DNA from: Monosporascus cannonballus
Lineage: Eukaryota > Ascomycota > Sordariomycetes > Xylariales
Reading direction: 5' to 3'
NCBI GenBank assembly: GCA_004154925.1
Contig: QJNS01000077.1
Span: 1 to 64,000 of the forward strand
DNA length: 64,000 nt
Shown one piece after another: positions 23,102-35,012 of this stretch (positions are counted from its first letter, which is position 1; the number at the start of each line of letters is the position of its first letter). A model generated the notes under the pieces. The model searched no databases and was not told the origin of the DNA. It worked only from the letters and a program-made list of their open reading frames with translations. The position numbers and the translations under genes are program-made.

Positions 23102-23972
23102 TCACTGCCTCTTTTTGGCCGACGGGCTCCCTGTGTTCTTCTCCTTCTCGCTGCGCTCGAACTTCTCGGCCTCCTCCTTATCCTTGCGCTCGGCGTACCA
23201 CTGGCCGGACTGGAGGACGAGGACGCCGACGAGGACGAGGGCGAGGATGGTGTTGCTCGCGGCCAGGACCTTGAGGCTATCCTCGCGGCCGAGGATCATC
23301 TCTCCGCCGCCACCACCACCAGCACCGCCTTCTTGGGAAGATGAAGCACCCTCGACCTCGCGCGCGAGGAGGTTCCGGAACTCCTCCGAATCCCAGTAGC
23401 CGGCGCTGACCATGCGCAGGCCCTTGACGATGTTGGCGATGTAGATGCCGACGCCGATGAGGTACATGAGCAGCGAGGCGCCGTCGAAGAGCATGTTGGC
23501 CTCGGAGGCGCGGAACAGCTTGACGAAGAACCCCGTGAACCCCATGGCGATCATGATGTTGAGCACGCGCGCGATGAGCGGCGGCGACTGGTGCAGGAAC
23601 TTGAGGTGCGTCTCAAGCTGGTCGAGGTACGCCGGCTCCACAGCGTCGCTCGTCCACAGCAGCGGGTAGTCGTACGGAAACATAGCGAACAGGATGCCGA
23701 GGAAGAAGAAGGTCGCTATTTGCTCGTGCGCCGGGGAACCCCTCGGGCCCCCCGATGTATTGTCAGCTCACAGCGCACATGGCAAATGAGATAAGGTTTT
23801 TTTTTCCCCGAGGGACGCGACCGAGGGAGACCTGGAAGCGGACGGGGACGGCGGCAGGGACGGGAATGGTACGTTACTCACGTCCTATGATCATGAAGGT
23901 CGCGAAAGAACCGGAACCGCGATAGTCTTTCGACCTCGTGGTCTTCGACCAATCTACCCACTTGTCTGGCAT
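23102..23972 (-). CDS. shr3: SHR3-type ER chaperone for amino acid permeases
   Basis: Endoplasmic reticulum membrane protein that keeps amino acid permeases folded and lets them leave in COPII vesicles. Exon 1 is 23972-23882, exon 2 is 23715-23102; the 166-nt intron (donor GTGAGT, CTGAC branch, acceptor ATAG) rebuilds IIGPTFFFLGILFAMFPYDY across the junction, the family's N-terminal signature. Predicted 234 residues with four hydrophobic segments: FATFMIIGPTFFFLGILFA, IARVLNIMIAMGFTGFFV, LLMYLIGVGIYIANIV and ILALVLVGVLVLQ. A Gly-rich insert precedes the last helix, and the end is a charged tail (KDKEEAEKFERSEKEK). The start was taken as the nearest in-frame ATG, giving about 20 extra residues before the conserved DYRGSGSF; a small upstream intron could instead exist. 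A 14-bp CACGTG palindrome lies 75-88 bases upstream. Confidence 0.85.
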
Positions 23973-24046
23973 TGCCGCAGAGCGATCAGCGAGGACAGTT
24001 CCGTTGCTTAGCCTAGTCTGGTCGTAGGGTGTGGAAACAAAGAAAC

Positions 24047-24060
24047 CGTGCACGTGCACG
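24047..24060. promoter_or_regulatory. 14-bp palindrome containing CACGTG
   Basis: CGTGCACGTGCACG is a perfect palindrome centred on CACGTG, the core bound by bHLH factors such as Cbf1 and Pho4 in yeast. It lies 75-88 bases before the SHR3 start codon. Binding is inferred from the motif and position only. Confidence 0.4.
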
Positions 24061-24772
24061 AAGTAGTCGAGCAACCGGCGGCTTCTAGACCTCAATTGGC
24101 GTTGAGTTTCGTAAAGCTACTTGTTCATTCGTCCGTTATTTATTTTGCTTCGCCGTGCGAAGGAGGTCGTCTACCTCGCAGAGAGTTTGCGATTGAGGAC
24201 GTGGAGAAGTTCGCTCTTTGGAAGGTTTTGGGTGAGTAAACATTGCTTCCTAGATGTCCAGGCTCGTTCTATGTCGAAATGCTTGAAAAGTTGGAGAACC
24301 CCCCCCCCCTCTCCCCCACTGGCTACTTACCTATCGCTAAAGTTAGGGGCTGGGCACACAAAGTTGGAGCTGGCGCTACATGATGATCGCATAAGGCAAT
24401 GCCAAGTTAAGAAATTGCCCGTAAGAGGCACAATCCTCAGGCCTCAAACGAGTATTTATCCCTATTTGAAAGGAGCAAGTGCAAAACCCTGCCCTGACGA
24501 GATGGGAAGCGGTAGGACGCCCCTCAGATGAATTGAAAATGACATAGTGTATATATACCCTTTGAAGAAACCTCGTTTGCCAGGGCTTATAGTCCACGCT
24601 CAGCCCCCCATAGATGATGCTAGACCAAAGGCCGCCCCCTTCCTGTCGCTGTCCGAGCGATTCCTGTCCGTATGGATCACAGTGTATCGTCAAGCAGTAG
24701 ATCATTAATGTGTCTGTAGGAGCTTTCCTTACTAACGTAGTATGTATTAATTTCTTGGTTGTATATTTGCAG

Positions 24773-24828
24773 GCATATTGTGTCCTCCGTTATCTCCATC
24801 CAAAGTCGTGATGATATCCAGTGCTAAC
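24773..24828. repeat. 56-bp direct repeat, copy B
   Basis: Exact copy of bases 1-56 in the same orientation. It is followed by alternating ACC and CCCCA units and then ordinary sequence. Copy A is followed by pure C at the same point, so the C-rich edge is shared but not identical. Confidence 0.85.
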
Positions 24829-25484
24829 ACCACCCCCACCCCCACCATCAGGATAATGTAGAGATTGCAGTGCATGTTCGAGCATTGCGACCCTTCGGTG
24901 CCATAAGCAGCTTTCGTCCCCCAAAAAATGCTCCCCTTATCCAGATGTGCAGGTGCTTATCCGCCCAGCCGCGTCATCCCGAGTCCAGATAGCTGCTGCA
25001 GCAGGTATGCCACTCCGGTATTCTCAATGTGCCGCGATTTCCCACTTGGTAGGTGACGGTAATTCGAGGAGCAAAGAATAGAAAACTCCAGCCAACTCCG
25101 ACCAGGCAGCTATTGAAAAGCCGCTGCCTGATCTGTTTTCTCCATGAAAAGGAAAACAGTATTCGCCCGTATCTACCCATTGGAGGCGGAGCGATCGTTG
25201 CCGTTCTTTAGAAAGGATGAATAAAAGGAAGAGTACCATTTCTTATGAAGCCCGAGCATCAAATCTCCCACCACATCCAAAGCCCCAGACACGCTGTATG
25301 CTAACTCCGTCGCGATGCTATTGCATGCAAATGTAATCATGACCAAGCTGGTAGTAAGCCTAACAAAATGTGCAAAAACGGGTTTTCAGTATCTCTCGTC
25401 TGCATTTCGCGTGTGCGCAGAGTTCACATCGAATCATAGTCTCTGTTCGGCATCGTTTTCGTCGTCTACGCAGCAGGAAAACCG

Positions 25485-26729
25485 TTAATTCATCAGCCTT
25501 GGTGTCTTAAAAGCGGGCTGGATGTTATCCACGTCCTGGACACCTTCGTCGTCGATCTCCAGAAGCCCCGTATTGGTGGGAGGGAGTTTTGTGGTGGGAG
25601 TGAACGCACCGGTATCCCTACGCATGCTGGTCGGCCGATAGCTCCTGGACCTTGTTGGCTCGGGTTCATCTAACGCTCCCGGGTTCTCCTTCCGTATGCG
25701 CTCCATCTCCTTGTCTGCTAAGTCCTTCGTCCTGGTCAGGTGGTCCTTGATCTTCTCGACGTCCTCGGAGCAATCACCATCTCTGAGGAACTGATGTGCC
25801 GCGCGTTCACACATGCTCTGGACACTGTCGAGCCCTTTATCCAGCTCGTCGTATACGTCTCCCTTCTCGTTAAACTTGCCCAGACCTCCGCTCAATGACG
25901 ATGCGCCAGCCATGCCAGGCCTCAGCCCTCGTCTCTGCATCATACTCATTGGCATATTGCGCGGCACAAGACCCATCTGCCGCGTAGTCGGGAAACGTGG
26001 CCGGAGCTCGTCCGGCCCTCCATCTTGCGGCCTCGGCCTCGAGAATCTTGGATCCGCAGCGATCATGCCATCTCCCGGGTTAAAACCGTTACCATCGTCA
26101 TCCTCATCTTCATCAGGCATCTCGAGCTCGGCTAGCCGCTTGATCTCGGCAACTTTCGCGGCCATCTTGGCCTTGCGCATGACGTTCCGTGATGCCGATA
26201 CGAACTTGACCAGCTCCTCAAAGAACGACTGGACGTAGCTGTCATAGTAGACAATAATCATAGCTCGCGATCGGTATTTGATGGCTCCGTCCTCCATGCT
26301 GACCACGGAGTCAGTCTTCTGACGCTTGCGAACTACTGCGCGTGCGCGTTTCTGCGCTGCTGTCCTCGCTTCCCTAGCCTGGCGTTGAATCGTCGACGAG
26401 GTTGACTTGGGACTTTCAGGCTTAGGGGCGCCATTTTGTTGTCGCTGGTCTCCCTGCTGCTGCGAAACCTCCTCGGTCTCGGGGGGTGGTGTCATGTCCC
26501 GATGTGGGTTCGCGGATGGGAAAGCTACGCCTTCGTCTTTTGGTTTTAAAGATTCCGTCGAGCCGGTTCTTCTAAGAGACCTCGTTGAAGTTGTGGGTTT
26601 CTGGCTCTCTTCAAGCTTGGCCAGATCCAGCTGGCGCTGCTCAATCTGTCCATTGAGGTCGTCGAGACGCCTGAGCCAGTCAGGAACGTTGGTAATCAGG
26701 GTCTTCAGTGGCACCACGTCCGTGCACAT
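25485..26729 (-). CDS. conserved-looking coiled-coil protein, function unknown
   Basis: Single-exon gene of 414 residues that I cannot name. The N-terminus (residues about 8-45) is a likely coiled coil with regular Leu/Ile spacing (LKTLITNVPDWLRRLDDLNG). A low-complexity Gln/Pro/Ser region follows at about 60-115. Next come a highly basic helix (about 118-140, REARTAAQKRARAVVRKRQK), which could be a nuclear localisation signal, and the hydrophobic, Tyr-rich MIIVYYDSYVQSFFEELVKF. The C-terminal half alternates acidic (DEDEDDDGNG) and Arg-rich stretches, then a charged helix near 300-345 (KIKDHLTRTKDLADKEMERI). There is no signal peptide or membrane helix. Start ATG is clean. Coding bias and the ordered segments argue that it is real and conserved in fungi, but no function should be assigned. 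Confidence 0.8.
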   Translation of the reverse strand: MCTDVVPLKTLITNVPDWLRRLDDLNGQIEQRQLDLAKLEESQKPTTSTRSLRRTGSTESLKPKDEGVAFPSANPHRDMTPPPETEEVSQQQGDQRQQNGAPKPESPKSTSSTIQRQAREARTAAQKRARAVVRKRQKTDSVVSMEDGAIKYRSRAMIIVYYDSYVQSFFEELVKFVSASRNVMRKAKMAAKVAEIKRLAELEMPDEDEDDDGNGFNPGDGMIAADPRFSRPRPQDGGPDELRPRFPTTRQMGLVPRNMPMSMMQRRGLRPGMAGASSLSGGLGKFNEKGDVYDELDKGLDSVQSMCERAAHQFLRDGDCSEDVEKIKDHLTRTKDLADKEMERIRKENPGALDEPEPTRSRSYRPTSMRRDTGAFTPTTKLPPTNTGLLEIDDEGVQDVDNIQPAFKTPRLMN

Positions 26730-29700
26730 TGTGGAGCAGGCGTTGAGTTAAGCTATGCTTGCTGGCTGTACTGGCGGAGAGTTCCTACGGGCTTCGTTTT
26801 AACATTGGCTATCAGGGAAAGCGGTGGTATCGACTCTTGAGCATGTGTTGAACAAAGAGTCAATGGATGGCTTGGCTTCTAGCACTGCAGGGCCAATTGC
26901 GCCAAGCGGAACCGTCCCGGGCGGAATGCTACAATGCGTGTAACTATTCAACACAGCCAATTGCGATTAAATGATATAATTCTGGGCAATCGCTATGTCG
27001 CCGTGATATGCAAAATAGAATCGCCGATGGGTGGAAGTCAACGCGATTCAAACGAGACAAATCAAGGGAGGTGTGTGTCCCATGGGTTGAGATAGGATGG
27101 GATGAGATGAAATAGGACGGGATGGGACGGGAATCAAAGAATTGAATTGAATCGAGAAGTCTTGTGTTGTTCTGCTTGTAAGTAGGTACGGGTGAACAGC
27201 CTGGCACAGTTGTCTCAGGGGACATGGGGGCCCCTGACACATTGGGATTGTGGAGTCTAGTGTGAGGAGTACCGGACCTTACTATTATCATATGTACCTA
27301 TAAGACCGTTAGTAGGTAGTTTGATCGGCAACTAAACACTACACTACCCGTCTATATGTCCTAGTCTGATTAGATGACCATTACGGGACGGGTGGTGATG
27401 TGAAAACCGTTTCCTTCAATGTCCATAGGCGATCTTGCGGGTATACTTATTAGACGGACGTAATGGACGTTGGCACCGAATTAGGGTAGATGCCCGGAGA
27501 TATGGCGAAGAAACGGAACGACCGAACCAACACTGACTACGTACCTAGATACATAGGTAAACGGTATGAGGTAGTAGTCGTCAAGTGAGGAGAAGGGAGA
27601 AGAGAGAAATGCTGACTCGGCGTTGTAACAAGACGGGAGGAAGGGAATTGAAGTGGACAAAGACGCTCCTGGCAGTTGCCTAGCACTCTGGTGGGAAATT
27701 TAATTAGTACAGCGGGGTCATCTTAGGGGGCCATTTGCACAAATGACCCCTTGCGCCTGCAAACGGTCCTCGACAGCATTATGCAGCGGCAGCTGGATGT
27801 TGGTTGGTCCAATTTGGCTCCAGTTGGTGAGAATTGGACGCTACTAAGTACAGTACCCACCTACCTAGTAGGTATGTATCTGCGATTGATCGTGTCTAGA
27901 TCCATAGCAACAATACCACGTATGCAACTCTACCAGGAGTCCACAAGGGCATAGTATTAGTTAGCGGTGCCTTTGTTTTGTAGTAAACCATTCGGGTAGG
28001 GGAAGGGTTGGCCAACAGGAAGAAGGCTTGGGCCGTAGCAAATTGCGCATGTTAAAGGTCTGTTGCAAGGCGAGCATTGTGATCTTTGGAGATTACTGAG
28101 GTGCAGATAGAGTAGCGCAGGAAAGCGGAGTCTTATCGGCTGTCCCCTGCTCTCCCGCGGCCCTACCCTACACTACCCCCAATCCATCAGTGCCAGACCA
28201 GCCCCCAATTTTCTTCTTCCGTCCTCGCAAAGCTCTCCTACGCACCGGTCGGGCCGCCCCCTGTTACGTTCACTCGGGAACTTTGATACTTTCATACGGT
28301 AGCTGCATCGGATCTCTAAAGGCTGTTGGTGATAGAGAGGGAGAAACTTGCATTCTGTGGACCCCACATACCGGCTGCATGAGATCGTGCAATGAAGAAA
28401 GACCGTGCTTAATGGCTTGATGTTGTGATCTTGGGTTGCATAGACTAGCCAGACCGCTCCCGTATGCAGATGCGGGTTGGCGGTTGCGGTAGCTGCGGAA
28501 TTAGGAAAAGCCTTCGTCGAGTCAGGGTGCCGTATGGACGAATGAGTTGAAGTTATCCATGCGCCACCTTGTACGCTTGCGGTATATGTAGGAAACTTAA
28601 GGTTAAATCGATTAGCTCTGGTCGCAACGGCATTGTAGCTACTCCGTATGTGCTCTCGAATCAAGGTAGGAGGTGCGAAATAGTTCCAAATAGTCCGGCC
28701 ATGATACGGCTTCTCCGAATACCGTAACTGCCGGTGGTACTAGGTACCTATGTAACCCAAAGTCATGTTTATGATAGGGCTTTTTATTTACCCTTTGATA
28801 TTTCACCCAGCCAGCAGCGAAGATGAAGATACTGTCTACGCATCCGAACACTTTTAGCTACTCATAAGCACTAACCAGGCCGCTGTAATAGCACGGCTCT
28901 CAATATAGTCAGCCTATATGGGGATTATTACATTTAGGACTTGTAGGTCACGAGCCGAAAATGGGTCTGTCTGCATTCCCGACTTTGATAGCTCTGTGAA
29001 CCAGAGCTTAAGAAAAACTACTATTAAGAACCACATAGCTCGCGTCACCTTCTTTCGCAGCTCATGTTCTATGATATAGTTTGGGCTTACGAGACACGCA
29101 GAGAGCCGCGTGCGTACATGGATTCGGGCATCGATAGGATTTCATAGAACTACGCAAGATCCGAGGCACGAAACGGGAGATGGTTCAAATTTCTATGAAC
29201 CTACCTCCTGTGACTGAATCTTCAAAAGACACCAACTGCTGGCACCCGGAAAAGCAAGTTACGTGGAATTGCTTAACTACCTCCCTGGCCAGGCTTGGTC
29301 AGATCTCACGGACAGAGATCATCCCCAGCCGTTCTAGAAGCCTTCGGTGGAGCGGCCATACACGCGACCACAAGAACAAAATTAAGGGGATATGGCCTAT
29401 TAAGGCAGTGCCGTTCGTATATCTGTCAGCTAATAATACATAATTCGCATGCTACGCGCCTCGGCGATCGGGGCTTACGTGGTGGACAGATGGTCTGTCG
29501 AGTTGATCTTTCGGCCGAGACACGCCAGCCTAAAATATTTGCTCCGGGCGAGGAAGCGGCGGGCTCAAGCTTTGGTGGGAACCCCCTCGCGATAGCCTCT
29601 TTCTGGCCCTCTTGGCTAGCACCTAGAGTCCCTAGGCATCTGTAGCCCTGAAAAGGGGTAACATATGATTTTTCCGGGGTCCGTTGGTGATGGCAACCAG

Positions 29701-32700
29701 TAGCACATTTCTTCTATTAATGTACACTGCGTCAAACTAGACTTCAGAGGTTGCCGTACCCGAACCGTGAGCTGAATCATGTATCTATCTAGGCCATCTA
29801 TTAATACACGCATGTATATCTCAGAGACCTTGGATGGTTCCGCAACAGGATGCGGGCCGCCTGTGGCATGCTGCTGTCAAACGGCACCATGTACGCACAG
29901 ATCTGTACGTGCTTGCTTACGGTTCGTACAGGAAACAAGGGGCAAGTTTTCATTTTCGAAGCAAAGAATAACGCTTACACAGTGTTACAGCATGGTGATC
30001 AATTAGCCTGTGGCCGCGTTTGGCAGGTGGCCCGAGGAGGGTCGGGAGTCAGGTCCCGACAAGAAGTCCCTCGCATCCGGCTACCTTTCTTGTCAGTGCG
30101 AGTACAACCCGATGAATAACGCGTATTAGAGCAGGGCCAGCGGTCAGTTTCCTCTCTGTGAGAAAATTAAACGAGCGTGGAGCGGGGGATTCGAGCAAAA
30201 ATGCACTGCGTACCCCACGTATAATGGACGTCGCATAATGGACGCCGAAGGTAACGTCGGGGACCTACTTGAACCCTTTGTCGCTTGCCGTCGATGTCAC
30301 CCTATGAATCGCTCCTTGCCAACACATGGCCGACATGGCCCAATTGTCGTCAATTGCTTGTTCTTGGCAGCGAAATAGGTCAAATTCATGCACCCCATCA
30401 CTACCTATCCATCCTGTCTACCTGTCCGCCCGTCCTCAGCTACATGTACAGAATCGCTCGTTTCGGATGCTCTGCCGAGCCAAGTCGGGTATCCGTCACT
30501 TATACTACTACAAGAAGTGACCCTTCCATCCCGGGCGCTAATAGGCTGCGGGACGAGACTTTTCCCCGGTTTCCTCTCGGCGCGTTTGGATGTTGTGTTA
30601 GCTTCCAACCTCGAAAGCATAAAACGGACGCCATTTTTATTTTTAGCCGCCCAACCAAAAAGCCCACAGTCCAGAGCAATTGACGTCTCTAATAACAAGA
30701 GGGTGTGAGTGTGGCAGGCTGGCACGACATTCCATCATACCTACATACATACTGCAGTTCGACAGCCTTCTTTATGTTACAAGAGGGAGGTAAGCAAGCC
30801 GTGGCACTGACTAGCTGTGGATCATCCCACGAGAAACCGTCCTCTCCCCCCGTCCCCCAATAGCATACCACGTGCGACGGCAACGGCGACTTGCCAAGGG
30901 CCAAGACCCCACGGATGTCAGCGGAAGATCCATTTGTACATGAGAATGCTCCGAGCTTGCTCGGAGAGCTCCTGGGCGGCGGTGAAGAACTGTAGTCAAT
31001 TAATCGGTACTTATTATTGCCTTTTAACAGCCCTCGTATCAACGATGAGGGCGCTTTAAGCAATATAACATGCAGTCGAAATCTGGGGGCAGTGTGCGCG
31101 ATAAGCACGTTGAGCAGTCCTCAGCTGAAGGTAGCGAAGGACGATGGTGCTCGGTGAATGGTGCCAAGGCCTCTCCCCTAAGGGCTTGGCGGGGGTCGTC
31201 GTGCCCCTTACATATATCTGGTTCAGTCAATATCAAAATTCATCCATGAACCTCGATTGAACGTCTGTGAGCGCGCCGGATGTTGGGCCATGGAAGTATT
31301 ATATTCCGCTATCAATCCGAACTAATTTAGCCTACGCATTTCGAGAAGAATTACTCTCAGAGTTTTGTAGAGCACGTATCATAAATCTCGATTATCCTGA
31401 CGGTCACGATCACGTGCCAACCAGCTCTACCCTATGTTGAGTATCAATCCCCAACCATACCTTAGGGGCAGGGATAGCTCTTAAAACACTGCGTCGCTAC
31501 GACAGAATATTACTCGGCACAACTACTCCGCTACGTATTGGGGCTTGGTAAATCTCGGTTGATTTCGAGAGCCAGGGGTAAAACATTAGAACATCGCGTT
31601 CGATCACCCCTGGATGACTGTCTGTGCCACAGACCAAACATCGGTCAACGAAGAGGTCAAACATAACCAAGAGATGTTTCAACACTAGAGATATCACCGG
31701 AAGATTGAAGCCATGTGCGGATAGAAAGTACTCCGCGTATTTCCTTTAGCTCAAGTAAGCTTTGCTTCACAGTCCCTCATAAAGAGTGCTCAGGGGAGGG
31801 TGACGCCTTACGGTTGAGCCGCGCGCAATACACCACTCTCCGGCAAGCAATGCCGCCTGCTAACCAGTGCCATGATATTCGGTGCTACCATCAAGAATGT
31901 AAACTTTAAAGTGACGCTGTAGCTTTACGTTGGGCCTCTGGTAAGCATGTTCGTAGTAGCCCCCCTATTTACCACCGCAGGTACCTGGTTCGTACAATTC
32001 ACCCTCGAGGGAGAACGTTAAAAATACTAGGTTTACATCTCACCGGGTTTGTATCACAAGCGGCGAATGTGAAAGAGAAAAGGGAAAAGAAGATGTAGGC
32101 TTGATCCGTTTAAATATTTGAAAGACATCCGAGGAATACGGACGTTGTCTATGAAAAACTGACAATTCAAGTAGTCTCTGGGCGGCTCTACACATGCAGC
32201 TATACACAGACTATGAGGCGGAGTCGAAAAGTAGATAATTCAACATCGATGACATAACTTCATGCTTGAATATCTGTGACTTAGCTTTTTAACACTTCTT
32301 TTGAGCACAATCTTGTTAGGTGAAAGCGAATTATGGTAGCCGTTGGCGAACTCAAACGGAGCTTATGCTACGTTGTCATACGAATAGGCACACAAAGTTA
32401 AATATATTTGAGGGGCAAGGTCGATAGAACTCCTGTGGACATATTGGGTGCCGTTATACCTGCTTGGACGGAATCGTAAAGGGTAGGTCTATAGGGTTTT
32501 ATAAGCTCTCGCTTTTACTATTTCTCATAAATATTTCTAAGCTTTGGAGTTCTCTTAATACCAAGTCTTTGGAATCTCCCTTATAGATTGTAAATCAACC
32601 AACTGTATACGTAGTCGTGCTTTAAAATTTATCTTCCAGGTCTTCCCTTTCAAAACTTTCATCTACTTAGAGAAAGTCCCACAGCCCCCTATGAGCTCCG

Positions 32701-34106
32701 TCCGCACCAGCGGTTTCGGCCTACAAGGGCATATCACCCGAAACAAGGTCATGGTCTGGGAAAGACAGGAAACAGGAGCCCGCCGCAGGCCGAGAATATT
32801 TCGTCATTTTAGGTTGACAGCAACGAAGTGCTCAAGTTCCGCAATGAACGGCAAGGACAAACCCGCCGTTGGGTCTACATGACAACACGGAGACAACCAT
32901 CAAAGAAACGTGAAGCGTCTGGAGATGTTATACGCCTGCCCCGAAATCAGCCACTGACACTCTGCCGGGACGCGACTGTTTGGCCAACCGGTATGTTGGG
33001 GGTGCGACAGGATAGGACGCAGGGCTTAGGGCAAGCCCGTGGGAAGCTGGGCAGAACCGGGAGAGGGCCGAACGCTAAATGCTTGGGAAGGACCGGTCGC
33101 ATTACCGTGGATAAGAAGATACCCGAGAGCCTGCTTGTTCGTCTACGGGCATAATGATACATACTGCTCAGTATCCTCCGTGATATGCAGGAGTTCTGTG
33201 CTCCAACCGCGTAACTAACAATCAAAACTATACATACAGTTGGTTATGGCCCATGGCAGAATCAGCGGCCCGGATGGGCCGCGTGGTCCCCAAGACAGAA
33301 CACATTACCATTAGATCGTGGTCCCCACAATTATTAATGAGGATCCCCCTGTCCGAACTCAAATGCTACTGTTGGCGGAAGAGAGAGGAAAAAAAATAAA
33401 TGGTTCAGTAGCACGTTTACTAGCAGCAGTCCACTCCCGATGATACGTCGGCAACACCAGAACGGCAACGTTTGTCGGACCGAGGAAACGCGAACCAATC
33501 CCGGGCATCCGGGGTTGATAATACTTCACCTCGGTTAAGCAGTTGACGTTAGTCGGACCTGACCTCACCACTTCCGCTGCGTGCGCAAACGGTCGAAATG
33601 TTGGCGGCGCTCACCGTCATGCGGGGCTTTGCACGGTAGTCGGTTGCTCTCGTGGTCACACGACCTGTTTATTATTGGGCGTTCGTAGCGTACATCTAAA
33701 TTATGCGGACTATGGCATCCGTACGGCGTATGGCGGCTCTTCTCACATGGTTGATGCAGCTTTGTCCTTTGCACGAAAGTGACAGCTGCATAAGCTGACT
33801 CCGCAGTTCCGAGCTGACCCTTCATCTTGACCGGTCTGTATGCATGTTGTATGCACGTTCGCAACATAATGCGTGCTCGTATGGCAATACTCCTCGAGCC
33901 TATGAGAAGCCCGAGCGAGGCATAACCGAGCGCATGCCATCCTGCCCAGATTGCCGTGTCATGCCCGTAACTTGCAGCCAACAGCAGAAACTCGATACCA
34001 GAAATGGCCTCGTATGGTCTTTTTGGCCTAGCTACCTACAAGACACCGCCGTATCGACGGTAGGTCGAACCAACACAGAGAGGTACGTAGGTTGCTACCG
34101 CAGTAT
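26730..34106. other. gene-poor stretch, 7.4 kb
   Basis: The longest gene-free interval in the window. It contains a G/A-rich tract of GGGAT/GGGAC units (27,094-27,132), several TAGGTA-type motifs (27,183; 27,853; 28,737) and an AT-rich zone at about 31,900-32,650. Open frames up to about 139 codons occur on both strands, none with a recognisable domain. No terminal inverted repeats, reverse transcriptase or transposase motifs were seen. It may be old, mutated repeat DNA. Confidence 0.5.
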
Positions 34107-35012
34107 TCAGGGCCAAACCTCGACCCTCTCCCACCCCGCGTCGACTACCCCACCAGGACGCCTTGGCTCCCGCCGCCCGGCCCCGACGAAAGTGTATAGC
34201 CAGCGCCGGCCCCTCTTCGGATCGCTCAGATCCGCGCGGTCGACTTGTTCGGGCACGATGACGACGACGCGGAAGTTCCTCCGGGCGACTTCGTCGTGGA
34301 GGTCCTCGAGCTCCTGCCCGAGCTGCAGCCCGTCGTCGCCGTCGTCCACCGGCCTGCCGGGCGGCGGGCCCCGGAACGAACCCCGCATCAGCGGCGAGAG
34401 GTTGCCGAAGTGCGCCGTGATCTCGCGCGCGAAGCTCCACTCCCCTTCTCCGATCCGCTGCATCCGCTCCTTCAGCGCCTCGATGGCCCTCCGCGCGCCT
34501 TCGTTACCCTGGTGGGTGTCCTCGACGTCCGGCGCTAGCACCCACGCGCGCCCGCGAAGGCGCCACTGCGTGGCCGCCTGCCTCGCCCAGAAGGTGGCCT
34601 CGACGTGGGCTCCGCCGCCGGAGCCCCTAACAACGTCCTCCTCTTCCCCTGCTTCCCCTTCCCCCTGCCTTCCGGACCCCTCGCCGCCGTCGTTGTCAGC
34701 AACGAGGCCGAATAGCTCGCACATCTTGTCGCTTCGCGCGTCCGTGGTGAATGTGATGAGGTCAGAAGCGGCGTAGATGCCGGCGGGGTTGCGGGGGGCG
34801 GGGTTCCGCGAGTCGGCCGGCAGGTCGGTGAACATGCCGCGGAAGATGCAGGTGCGGGCACGTGAGGTATCTGTGCTGCCGTCCGACAACGGCCGCACCC
34901 GCCGCACTGTGCCGAGCGTGAATTCCGGCGACGCCATGCCCTGCACGTGCTCGAGGAAGAGGCTTCGCCATGGGGCCTCTCCCTCGGCAGGTGATGACGA
35001 AGGCGTTGACAT
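34107..35012 (-). CDS. pyridoxamine 5'-phosphate oxidase-like, Alr4036 FMN-binding family
   Basis: Predicted cytosolic flavoprotein of 301 residues in a single exon. The N-terminal half has the Alr4036/PNPOx split-barrel pattern: EAPWRSLFLEHVQG, then FTLGTVRRVRP, a RTCIFRGMFTDLP strand pair, and DLITFTTDARSDKMCEL where FMN phosphate contacts are expected. An acidic Gly/Glu-rich insert follows (about residues 115-135), then VEATFWARQAATQWRLRGRAWVL, the dimer-side strands. The C-terminal end RRWLYTFVGAG matches the family's closing strand. Substrate is unknown: the fold is shared by pyridoxine phosphate oxidases and other FMN or heme binders, and true PNPOx activity should not be assumed. The first in-frame ATG was used. 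Third codon positions are strongly GC-rich, unlike the flanking DNA. Confidence 0.75.
   Translation of the reverse strand: MSTPSSSPAEGEAPWRSLFLEHVQGMASPEFTLGTVRRVRPLSDGSTDTSRARTCIFRGMFTDLPADSRNPAPRNPAGIYAASDLITFTTDARSDKMCELFGLVADNDGGEGSGRQGEGEAGEEEDVVRGSGGGAHVEATFWARQAATQWRLRGRAWVLAPDVEDTHQGNEGARRAIEALKERMQRIGEGEWSFAREITAHFGNLSPLMRGSFRGPPPGRPVDDGDDGLQLGQELEDLHDEVARRNFRVVVIVPEQVDRADLSDPKRGRRWLYTFVGAGRREPRRPGGVVDAGWERVEVWP

Larger units (their letters stand above)
23973..25484. other. intergenic, 1.5 kb, with C-rich tracts
   Basis: Contains the SHR3 promoter side, an 11-base C run at 24,299-24,309, and the second copy of the 56-bp repeat at 24,773-24,828 followed by an ACC/CCCCA stretch. No gene is seen. 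The right part is the 3' flank of the coiled-coil gene. Confidence 0.55.

Noticed and set aside
17475..23972. Possible secondary-metabolite cluster around galactose oxidase
   Set aside because: The neighbours are a membrane sensor-like protein and SHR3; no synthase, P450 or transporter is present.
33844..34776. 310-codon plus-strand frame opposite the FMN-binding gene
   Set aside because: It has no domain, and the minus strand encodes a recognisable protein.
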